Assembly: GCF_026914265.1 (NCBI RefSeq)
Contig: NC_069124.1
Coordinates: 14,467,088-14,531,087 of the forward strand
Origin: Mya arenaria
Lineage: Eukaryota; Mollusca; Bivalvia; Myida; Myidae
Direction of reading: 5' to 3'
Length of the DNA stretch: 64,000 bases
Shown here in pieces: positions 12,135-22,172 of this stretch. Under the pieces are notes generated by a model. It did not search any database, was not told the origin of the DNA, and saw nothing but the letters and a program-made list of their open reading frames with translations. Each line of letters begins with the position of its first letter. The first letter of the stretch is position 1. Both the position numbers and the translations under genes were made by a program.

Positions 12135-13060
12135 CAAGAGCTGTCACAGAGACAGCACGCTCGACTATTCCGCCGCTTTTCAGTGTAAGGATTGAAAAGA
12201 TTTGGCGAAACATGCATGGATCACTGTAAGATTAGATTTCAATGCAATACATGATGTGCTGAGATATTAACATAAATGTGGTTACATGCAAAATTTTAAC
12301 CAGAATTTCTAAGTCTAATAATAAAGGGCCATTATTTGCAAAATACAGTTACCTAACTTGGTTATTCAATTAGGTTGGGTGGTTGAATACCATTGTATAA
12401 AGTCTCAATGCAATACATCAAGTAGTTGCTGAGATATTATCATATGTGTGCTATAACATGCAAGACCTTAACCAGAATTTCTAAGTTGCATAATAAAGGG
12501 CCAAAAATTATATAATATGAAAGATAGAATTATCTTACTTGATTAAATAAGAAGGTTAAATGGTTGGGAGCCTGTGTGTAAAGTTTCAATGCAATACATC
12601 ATGTATTCGCTGAGGTATTGACTTAAAAGTGGTTACATGCAAAACCTTAACCAGAATTTCTATGTTGAATAAAAAAGGAGCCATTATTTGAATTAATGCA
12701 AACTAGAGTTATCTTACTTGGTTATTTAAGTAGATTGGATGGTTGAGTACCATTGTATAAAGTCTCAATGCAATACCTCTAGTAGTTGCTGAGATATGAA
12801 CCTTAACCAGAATTTCTAAGTCGAATAATAAAGGCCTATTTTTTTGCATTAAATTCAAATAAGTGTTATCTAACTTCATTAATTTAGTAGGTTAAATAGT
12901 TGGGAATACATATCTAAAGTTTCAATGCAATACATGATGTATTCACTGAGATATTGATTTAAAGGTGCTTGCATGCAAAACCTTAACCAAGGTGTGACGC
13001 CAACGCCGACGCTTGGGGGAGTAGTATAGCTCTCCTTATTCTTCAAACAGTCAAGCTAAA
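12135..13060 (+). mobile_element. Pearl/Helentron-like non-autonomous element with about 5 internal repeats
   Basis: Starts CAAGAG, then a short hairpin (CTGTC-acaga-GACAG), then GCTCGACTATTC. It ends with an imperfect inverted copy of that motif (aaacagtcaagc) followed by taaaaat. Inside are about five tandem units of 157-181 bp, each with TCAATGCAATACAT and ACCAGAATTTCTAAGT motifs. This matches the general plan of bivalve pearl elements and Helentron-associated elements: subterminal inverted repeats, a hairpin and a tandem-repeat core. A further copy of the same unit runs off the window at 63655-64000. Confidence 0.7.
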
Positions 13061-13439
13061 AATACATAATCATTGTTTAAATTAATACTACTATTTGTTC
13101 TCACATATTGAAAAAACATATTATGTATATAAGGTTAATCCTTTAAAGAATAGAAACATGTCAACAAAATTATTTTTAAATTATCAACAGGTTACTTACA
13201 AATGCTATTCAAAGAGCAACAGTAATTACAATGTATACTTGGGTATGACAAAAAAATGAAAGCAGAAAAATGTATCTCTAGCATCAATTCTTACAGACAT
13301 ATCATTGTTCATATCGTTATTTGGTTATCAAATCGTCATTAATGTAATTAAGTATAAAAAGGTTAATATATTAAGACAAACACCATACTTGGCAGATAAT
13401 GTTAGGGATTAATTACTGAAGCATCGTAAGTCACACACT

Positions 13440-13670
13440 TATAACATGATTTTAAAGCTAAGCTCATTATTTTCGTTTTGGTATAATTTGTGTAGTACAT
13501 GTGTATTTACTTTCTTAAGAGTGTTTGAACTTAAAAACCACACTATCTTGATGAAAGTCACAATTATGAACTACTTATTATTGGATAAACTATGATTAAA
13601 TTAGAAATTTAGCTGAATGAAACAAGCTACTTAAGCTTGTTAATTTTGAGAACTTTCAGGAAATTGGGAC
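13440..13670. mobile_element. Small palindromic MITE, CTTAAG-rich family, degenerate copy
   Basis: The right part (aagctacttaagcttgttaattttgagaactttcaggaaattggg) and the left part (taaagctaagctcattattttc) resemble the two ends and interior of the better copy at 42096-42349. The ends are eroded. Confidence 0.5.
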
Positions 13671-14517
13671 ATGATATGTCCATGTTTCATTATGACATAA
13701 AAAATACATTTCAGTGTTATGCAGATCTGCCAGATTAATATCAATGGCATGTTGATGCTGATCAACTGAAATATAGAAGCAATAAGTAAACTACCACCAT
13801 CCCATTAAAAAAAAACTTTCAGACATTAATATTAGATAAACAAGTGCATCTTAAATGCATGGATTGTATTACTGGTAGCTTTGTTTCTGGTTGCTTCATG
13901 GGGATGAGTAATCTGTCTATTGGGCATCACAGCAGTAGTTTAAAACACATCCATGTTTACTATTACACAATTCATAATTAAAGAGGGTTTAACTCTGCAC
14001 ATCTATGGAAGTAAAACATGTTTATGTACAGGTTTACCTGTGACATAATTATACGTAGTTACTGCGTTTCAGAGTAAAACATTGTTGGATAGCATTTTCT
14101 CTAAACCCAATAGGCAAATATCATTCTTCAACAAATGAATATTATTCATGCATTGTACAAAATCACTTTTCCTGCAGTTTAATAATTCTTTTACATTGAG
14201 TTTAAATCAAATTAATAGAATATAATATTGAACGTCACAGCATTAAAATAGTAATAAGTCTTTATCATATCACAAAAAATATATTTGGTAAATCATACAT
14301 CAGGTTAAAGACGGTAAAACTGGCCTCACAAATCAATCTTGTGTCAAAAATAAGGTTTGCATAACAACATGGAAACCTATGAGCCAGCTCATTCCCAGCC
14401 ATTTTATAATTCACTTCATCACAAGTTAGAGAAAGCCCTGTTTAATGATATGTATTGTAACGTGTCTTTCTCACAGTGTGTCTTGTCCTGAGTATGAATG
14501 TGGAGTTTGAAGGTTCA
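13671..14517. other. 3' flank of the Ly6-like gene, no other gene seen
   Basis: AT-rich. Probably contains the 3' UTR of the minus-strand Ly6-like gene, but no polyadenylation site could be assigned confidently. Confidence 0.45.
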
Positions 14518-17500
14518 TCACAACCATACAGTACACAAAATTTTCCCAAGCAATCCAACAACCACCGCAAATACAACTGAACACTTAAATGTCATCCCAT
14601 GGTTGCACAATTCTTCTCTACAAGTACAAATGTCTGCAGTAATGCCTTGGTGTTGCCCGACGCTACAGCCCTCGCCCGTGTATGGGACGCAGCTCCTTGT
14701 TACCTCAACAACACGGCGACCCCCTTCGTCTGAAGTCATACAAGACATGTTTGACATAATCTTTTTATTTTTATTTTCTATTTTTAATCTGACATTTGTA
14801 CTTATTTAATCGTGGTAGAAAAATGTAAAAAAAAATCGTTAGCAAAGTCGCATGCATTTTTACTTTTAAATTGCTTAAAACTTTGTTTTGTTTATTTCAT
14901 TTTCAAATGAGCAACATCATTTATGAAATGAACAATACTTTATTTGTCAAACATTAAAAGATGACATTTGTATTCTGTACATATGAAATACTTTAACATG
15001 TCGTACAAGAGAGATATGCATAATTTATGGGTGGAACCAACAAGCCAATGAGGTCACCACCTCCATAAACAAGAGGCACATCAGTGCCTGTGCTCCACTG
15101 GCCAAAAGGTTCAAGCAAAGACCACCTAACGAACATTTTCGTCAAGTTTCATAGAAATACAATCATCAATTTTTGAGGAGAAGTTATTTAAAAAAATTTT
15201 TTACTTTAATAGCTCTGGCTGCCATGTTGTGCAGTGGACCGAAATGATTTGGGCAATTTGAGTAAAGGAGCACCAAACAAACATTTCTGTCAAGTTTTAT
15301 CGAAAAAAGGTCATCGGTTTCGACGACAAGTCGTATAAAGTTTTTTTTATTTTTTTTTCTGGCAGCCATGGTGTGCAGTGGACTGGGCACATTTAACAAA
15401 TTTTGGTTAATGACCACCCAAGGAACATTTCTGTCAAGTTTCATCAAAATCTGATCATCGGTTTCTGAGGAGAAGTCGTTTAAAGGTTTTTCTATTTTTA
15501 CCTCTGGGGGCCATCTTGTGCAGTGGACCGAAACCATTGAAGCAAATTTGATAAAGGACCATCCAAGGAACATTTCTATTAAGTTTCATCAAAATCTGAT
15601 CATCTGTTTCTGAGAAGATGTTCTTTAAAGGTTTTTCTATTTTTTGCCCTGGCAGCCATGTTGTGCAGCGGACCGGAACCATTTGAGCAATTGTGGTTAA
15701 GGACCACCCAAGGAACAATTCTGTCAAGTTTCATCAAAATCTGCCTATTCGTTTCAGAGGAGATGTCGTTTAAAGATTTTGCTATTTTTAGCTGTGGGGG
15801 CCATATTGTGCAATGGACCAGAACCATTTGAGCAATTTTAATAAAGGACCACCCAAGGAACATTACTGTCAAGTTTCATCAAAATCTGCCGAACCGTTTC
15901 AGAGGAGATGTCGTTTAAAGATTTAGCTATTTTTAGCTCTGGCGGCCATATTGTGCAATGGACCGGAACCATTTGAGCAATTTTGGTAAAGGACCACCAA
16001 AGGAACATTCCTGTGAAGTTTTGTTAAAATCCGCTTATCAGTTTCAGAGGAGATGTCGTTTAAAGTAAAAGTTTACGCACGCACGCACACACGCACGCAC
16101 GCACTCACGACGGACAATCTGTGACGACATAAGCTCCATGGCCTTCGGCCAGTGGAGCTAAAAATATCAGACACCAACACATGTTTTCATGAGCAAAAAA
16201 TCAAATATTATAAACTTACTCCTGTAGCCTCTGGTTTTCTGGCATGAGCCATCACATTTTGATGCATGTATTGACTGCAGCCTGAAGTTGTCTCCGCACA
16301 TGTCCCCGTATTGAGAGCCAGGTAGTGTGGAACAAACATAGCAACGAATCTGACCCTTGCATTCTGAAATAAATATTGATCACAATTTACAGTTACGAAT
16401 GTATAAATTCAGCCACCTAGCTTGATGTTTACATCTTATTGTACCGTCCAGGATATTATAAAGAAATACGACTTCTCTTGACCAGCAGAACATTTCAAAA
16501 ACATCATTATTTATAATAGCACGCCTTTTTGAAGAAGGGGGTGTCAAGTCAAAGCAAAAACTTACTATACAGGAGAAATGTTGGCATAGTGCTGCCATTC
16601 TTAGTCTCGGGCGTAAGAAAACGTCCATGTGAATATTTACAGACTGCCAGAGCAAAATTCACACAGCTTTCACTACTACCAAAGTACCTACATTAAACAT
16701 GGGAACCATGCAGTAAAATCCCTTCTATCAAATATTGATGCAAACAAGTTGCACTGGATATCTTGACACCCATCAGGGGAAACAAACTTGCAGACCAGCA
16801 GGTAAAGATAGGAGCAAAGGATGATGTAAACCTTGATCAAGAATTTATTGATATAATTGATGGAAGAACAGTTAAACAACTGATGAAATGCAAAGTTAAG
16901 GAAGAAAAATACCATGACAATACTTCAACGCAGAAAAAAATCATTATGTCTCCATACATGATGTTGCAATTGTACCTGGAAGCAGGGTTTGTGTCTGCTC
17001 AAGCAACAGGAAATTAAAGGATTACTGAGTCAAATCCTGAACATAAGGATGACTCCTGTGACACATGTTAAGTCCCAGAATTATCAGAATATTATATCAT
17101 CCATTGCTTTCAGTACACTGCCTCAAGTAAAAGACTACAACTGCACACGGACAGAATTTTCGGTCGACATTCTGTTTCTAGCTGAGTCATCTGTGGAGGT
17201 ATTGGCAAGGAAAGTAGATGGAAGTTCAACTGTAGTTTAGTGAGCTGGTTTCTTCATGGTATAATTTCACAGGCAACAGACAGGCTGCCGCTGTAATTTT
17301 AATTCATCGAGTGATTGACAACTTTCCTTTATTGTACAAACAAGGGTTAAGAACGAGAAAACATTAACAAAATGTTGAAGGTGATTATAGTGGAAACTAC
17401 AACGAGACAACAATGCCATTATTAGCAGTATCGTATTGAACAGTCAAATAATGGCATTGTCACCTACACTCTGCAACCTCTACACACGGGACAGCATGGA

Positions 17501-19705
17501 CGGAGTGACTGGACATCATACAGAATTTGCAGATGATGCCAGCATATGGAACAGTGACAAGTCAATTGAAAATGCCATTGAAAAAACAAATGAAGATCTT
17601 CATAAGATTAATATATGGTGTGATCAATGGAACATGAGCATAGCCTCTGAAAAAACTAAGGCAATCCTATTCAAAACTGACATTGAACCCTTTCAGAAGT
17701 TGGTATACAATAATATTCCCATTGAGCTGATTCAAAACAAAAAATTGCTAGGGGTAACCATAGACAACAACTTGTCATTCAACACCCACATTCATGAGAA
17801 GTCAATGGCTGGCTACAGAGCACTAAAAGGACTTGATTGTTTCACAAGTAAATATAGAGGTTGTACACAGACTACATATATGAAACTCTACAAAGCCTTG
17901 GTCTTGCCAATTTTGGACTTTGGCTTACCTGTACTGGTCACTCAAACTGACCAATGCATATGCGCATTTGAACTGGTCCAACGCAGCGCCATGTTAAAAG
18001 CTAGTGGATGTTTACCGAGTACAAGCACAGAATCATTGGAACTATTAACAAATACCCTACCAATGAACATTTACATTAAGTTGAGACAAGTAGAGGAACT
18101 GGTCAGAATTGTAGTCAAAAGAGATGAAGACCCACTGAAAAAAGACTTGAACAAGTGGATGTCAAATAGGTCAAGTTTTAGAGGGAAACCTACAACATTT
18201 GCGCTTCTAATGTGCCGCTACACAGAACTCAAAGACAAAATCAAGCTAGAAAATATAGAGAAGGAATTTGAGTACAACGTGAAGTACATTGGTCTTTCTA
18301 GGACACGCGAAAAAGGTTAACTTCGAACAATTCACTGTGGATAAGGAAACCCAGACAGCAAATATAGCACACATACTAGATGCTACATCTGGAGGAGACA
18401 TCCTAGTGTTTACAGACGGCTCTTCACTGGGTAACCCAGGCCCTACCGGTGCAGGTGCTGCCATCTATCTTTAAGGATACAAGTCAAATATTCACAGACT
18501 GCCAGGGAGCAATATCAACAGCATTTTCAAGAGAGATTCCCAAGAATAAAATTGAAACCGTTTTTAACATTAAAACATCTGTAACAAGTTTAGAGGACAA
18601 TGGTAACACACTCCATGTGCACTGGATACCTGGCCATAAAAACATAGAGGGAAATGAGCTGGCTGACGAGCAGGCAAAAAAGGGGCTAAGAAGGCAGCAG
18701 AATTTGATGAAGCAGAATTCGATGATGAAAAGAAAGATGCAGGTGAAGTCATGCAAATGATGAAAAGAAAAGCAATTAATGAAAAATGGTCAGCACAATA
18801 CCGCAACTCTGAGAGGTCTTTCGCCATACATGACATCTTTGTCACACCCGGGGTAAGAAACTGCGTTGGTGAAAAGAAAAGAAAAAGTTTCAGCCAAATC
18901 AACCAACTCCTAAGTGGTCACACCCGGCTAAAAGATCACTGGGCAAAACAGACACTAGACCAAACAGACAACTGTTGCCGTGTCTGCCAAGTTCCTGAAA
19001 CCGTAGACCACTTCTTATTCTACTGTAAAAAGTATGATGAAGCTAGAAGAGGACTGGAAGAAAGAACTATGCAAATACTATACAGATATTGCATACCCAA
19101 TGCAGCAATTATGTTGGGGTTACTAGCGGGTATAATAGAAGAAATAACGAATTGTGCTAAAGAAGAACTGATGGATTCATTAAGCTTATATCTGTCAGAA
19201 ACAAACATGCTATAAATATTTAATTTTATAAAAAATAATAAAAAATAATTCCTTTTTTAAAAAACACAACTTTCCTAAATTCGATGAGTCCAGAAAAAAA
19301 AAGTAACAAGAGTACAAGTACATAGAATAAATCACAAAGATGATATCGGCAAAAATATTCGATAAAGTACATCGAGACCATAGGCGACGACGACACCATA
19401 ATTCGACAAACAACAACAAAAACACCTGTAGTTAGGACGTGCTTTCTACTCCCAATCACCTTAACCACCACCACCACCATCAATGCATTTGACTCGCAGT
19501 CAGTGACTAAAATACGATCAACAACAACAAAATTATCAAAGATTACCCAGTACATTTTAATGTAAATGTACTCTAGTAAACATTCGGATATATCCATGTC
19601 CGAAATTTAACTTCCATTTTACAGACTAGTGTTAATTGAGAGCTTACCTGTTATACACATATAAAGCAGAGCATATATCGATACACTATACCTAGAAGTC
19701 AACAT
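14518..19705 (-). CDS. Ly6/uPAR (three-finger) domain GPI-anchored protein, three exons
   Basis: Assembled on the minus strand. Exon 1 is 19705-19648 (signal peptide, starting MLTSRYSVSIYALLYMCIT), exon 2 is 16363-16220, and exon 3 is 14729-14518. GT-AG junctions and phases (1, 1) agree and give 137 residues. The mature part has the Ly6 cysteine pattern: IRCYVCSTLPGSQYGDMCG and KCDGSCQKTRGY in exon 2, then TRSCVPYTGEGCS and ADICTCREELCN in exon 3. The closing C-x4-C-N is the family signature. The last 25 residues (SVVFAVVVGLLG...) are hydrophobic and end at the stop codon, as in a GPI-attachment signal, so the protein is probably an outer-leaflet surface protein. The RCYVC..CG pattern recalls quiver/sleepless-type Ly6 proteins (ion-channel modulators), but that assignment is inference. 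Intron 1 (about 3.3 kb) holds two LINE fragments; intron 2 holds a pearl-like element. The exon 1 choice rests on phase plus hydrophobicity and is the least certain part. Confidence 0.88.
15067..16163 (+). mobile_element. Pearl/Helentron-like non-autonomous element with about 6 repeats of 145 bp
   Basis: Starts CAAGAGGCAC with a perfect hairpin (AGGCAC-atca-GTGCCT), then GCTCCACTGGCC. It ends with the perfect inverted copy GGCCAGTGGAGC followed by taaaaat. The core has about six tandem units of 144-146 bp, marked by caaggaacatt at 15419, 15564, 15710, 15854 and about 15998, and an ACGC/ACAC microsatellite at about 16075-16108. The plan is the same as at 12135-13060 although the core sequence is unrelated. 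It lies in intron 2 of the Ly6-like gene. Open frames across the units are side effects of the repeat. Confidence 0.75.
16630..17070 (+). mobile_element. LINE fragment (RNase H end and C-terminal region), degenerate
   Basis: Reads FTDCQSKIHTAFTTTKVP near 16640, then LHWIS and HPSG, GNKLADQQVKIGAK at about 16777-16818, and HDVAIVPGSRVCV near 16960. These match FTDCQGAISTAF, HWIPGHKNIEGNELADEQAK and HDIFVTPGVRNCV of the second LINE fragment at 17410-19260. The pieces are in different frames with stops between them. This is an older copy of the same or a sister LINE family, placed directly upstream and in the same orientation. Confidence 0.75.
17410..19260 (+). mobile_element. 5'-truncated I-superfamily-type LINE: RT, RNase H and zinc-knuckle end
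   Basis: 17436-18320 is a 294-residue open frame covering the C-terminal half of a reverse transcriptase: the palm motif FADDASIW near 17525-17548, then LGVTIDNNLSFNTHI and the thumb. After a frame change near 18300, RNase H begins (DILVFTDGSSLGNPGPTGAG at about 18397-18456). A second frame holds FTDCQGAISTAF and HWIPGHKNIEGNELADEQAK (about 18491-18690). The part between these, normally carrying the catalytic glutamate, is missing, so RNase H has an internal deletion. 18751-19215 encodes the tail with CCRVCQVPETVDHFLFYC (CCHC). An A-rich stretch follows the stop. RT plus RNase H plus CCHC points to the I/Nimb/Ingi side of the LINEs (inference). Upstream RT and endonuclease are absent. The element is dead and lies antisense in intron 1 of the Ly6-like gene. 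Confidence 0.88.
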
Positions 19706-19832
19706 TTTTATTTTTTAATCAGAAAACGGTTATCAATTCCGTTAATTGCGAGTTCATGTCTACTTCCAGGTTGAAGTGCCTTGGTTGTTACCTTGAAAAT
19801 TATACTCGTTCGTAGAATTTGCAATATTTGAG

Positions 19833-21680
19833 GGGCGATACTATTTTCCGGTCTCTCCTCGTAAAATCCGGTCTCATCCGGTCTCATAATTCCCGGTTCA
19901 TAACTTATGGCCCCAGGCAACGGATTGTGTTGCTGATGTTTATAACACATTACAATTGAAAAATTCCATGTTTGCATATCCGACTCATATCGATACGATA
20001 CGATATGTTTATTGCGTAAAACATTATACAATGTTCATAGCATGTAAACAAGTAAATCAATGAATGGAGAAAAAGTACAAAAACACATTTTCTGGAGCTA
20101 ATAGTTGCAATGTTATAACATCCTATTATAGTAAGTATGCGTGTGCTTAGACTTTAAAGCTACTAGATGAATAGTGTTAGTTGAAGTTGCGCCATTCTTA
20201 AGTAATCAACACATTATGTCTCCATTTTTCGTTTATAATTTTGTGCCATTCGCTAACATTGAATACATTTGAATACCTTCGTCATTATTACACAACTTTA
20301 GCCGAATTTATTTTATTTGTCAACTTGAAGTTTGCAATAAAACTCTAGCTGTTTAAGAAATCTGATGCTGATTATTTTATTTATTTTTGAATTTGGTTAT
20401 ATATATGTTATCATCGTATTATTTTTAATCAAGCTTATAAGAGTCTTTGCATAACAATCATTTATTCTATAAAATTGTCTTTATAATAAACAACAATATT
20501 TTTAGGGTATGAACCGAACAGTAGCCGTGCTTGTGTAATAAAAAACTGGCTAATCCGTTCATCATGCCCTTAACGAGGGACATTCGCTAATCTCTGACAC
20601 GCGTTGCATAACGCATTTACACCTTTCATGGTATGACATTATTGTGTATTGTCATAAACCTGTTATGAAGAGTTCCTTAACAAAATAAAATGATAATAAA
20701 TAAACTTCTGAAATATTTGGAAGGCTATTTTGCAAATGAAATATAACTTACAAGATACAAGAATCTTTATTTAAAGTCGTCATGATCGGTGGAACTACGA
20801 TGCTCCTAATTTATAAAAAGTAACAAATCTCAGCTTATAAAAGTTCCACGACTTCTATAACAACCAAATGTACATGCCTGTGGTGTCTTTGCAACTGCTA
20901 ATGCTGTGGATTCTTGTTTTAAGAATGGCTATGTAAATACAAATGTCAATTTCGTTGTAAATGAAATGAGGGAACATCTAGTCGGCTGTCTAGAAAAAAA
21001 AATCCGTTTCATAAAGAAAATGAAAAATCGCGATCCCTATGAATTTCAAATTTAAAACATTCTGTTCATGTGAAATGCCAGAACTCGTCGACAATTTAGT
21101 TATTTGCGAAAATAGAACATGCAGGACAAGATTCCACATGAAATGCGTCGGCATAAGAATTAAAATTAGACGATCAGTTGGCAGAAATACATAAGGCAAC
21201 TGGTCGTGGAAGTGCATCTGCTGCAACAAAATCAATAGTTAAACAAAATAAAAATAATAAAATTCCTGAAGTACTGAGTTAACTAACAAATTTGATTTAC
21301 ATGTAGTCAAGCATTGTTTCTTTTTGTATTACTATTATCAATAGTATACTTATAACTGAATTTAATATGAAAAAAACACACACACACACAATGTGTTTGT
21401 TATTCATGACATTAATTTTAGTACATGTGCATAGTTCATGTTTTTATCTTTGTCTAAATTTATTATATGTTATATTGATATAAAATATGAAATAAATGGT
21501 GACATAATTATCATCAATATATCTAATGTTTTAATCAACTGTAATCTTTTGTAATCCTATTACCCCCCGCGGTCATTAACACCTTTTTGATCACGCCCGA
21601 TAGCTACTATAAAATTTGGAAAACAGAGACCGGAGGAGACCGGGACCGGATGAGACCGGGACCGGGAAATAGTATCGCCC
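19833..21680. mobile_element. Mutator-like DNA transposon, 1.85 kb, with PHD-finger remnant
   Basis: Terminal inverted repeats GGGCGATACTATTTTCCGGT (left) and ACCGGGAAATAGTATCGCCC (right). Both sides are flanked by the 9-bp direct repeat ATATTTGAG (19824-19832 and 21681-21689). Subterminal CCGGTCTC motifs recur at both ends. A 9-bp duplication with GGG-starting ends fits Mutator-like elements (inference). Inside, 21063-21226 (+) reads as a PHD finger with all eight zinc ligands: CSC, then ICENRTCRTRFHMKCVG, then SWKCICC. An in-frame TAA lies between the sixth and seventh ligands. No transposase was recognised, so the element is probably non-autonomous. It fills most of the gap between the divergent Ly6-like and HSPA12-like genes. 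Confidence 0.8.
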
Positions 21681-21689
21681 ATATTTGAG

Positions 21690-22172
21690 GGGCTATTTCA
21701 AAATTATTCTTCACATACTCTAATAAATAGAAAGAGGAAGCAAATTGTAATGGAAATAAACATCCTTTTCCTTATACTAACAAACAGTCCAACTTTCCAT
21801 TTGGTAAACTGAAGACTAAAGAAACGCCAAAGACCAAGCGTACACAGGCATTCACCAGGAAATGAAATGGTAATTGTCAACCCATTTGTATTAGTTTAAT
21901 TGATTCTTTTCAATTAATTATTGCATCACTCATATTCAAATGCAATGTACATGTAAATATAATAGTGGTAAATGCATATTATATTGATTTATACACTCCG
22001 AAAAGGCCGTACTACAATATCACTACGGTATCATGCATTAAATGATATCGGGGCAACTTCATCATGAAATTGATCATCCGGAATGCTTCACTTCGCGGGA
22101 AAGAAACCACAAATGTTAATTGACACATTCATTAGTGTGATTGATTAGTTTTTTTTAACCCAACAGTGAAAT
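21690..22172. other. 5' flank of the HSPA12-like gene
   Basis: Holds the probable promoter or leader. A good splice acceptor (tttttttaacccaacag, ending 22166) lies seven bases before the start codon, which suggests an upstream non-coding first exon that could not be placed. Confidence 0.5.

Noticed and set aside
15184-15872. Overlapping minus-strand frames with repeated SFIKIAQM-type motifs
   Set aside because: They follow the 145-bp internal units of the pearl-like element and are not a gene.
16380-16655. Minus-strand frame as a possible first exon of the Ly6-like gene
   Set aside because: It has no signal peptide and overlaps the LINE fragment at its upper end. The 58-base exon at 19648-19705 fits phase and hydrophobicity better.
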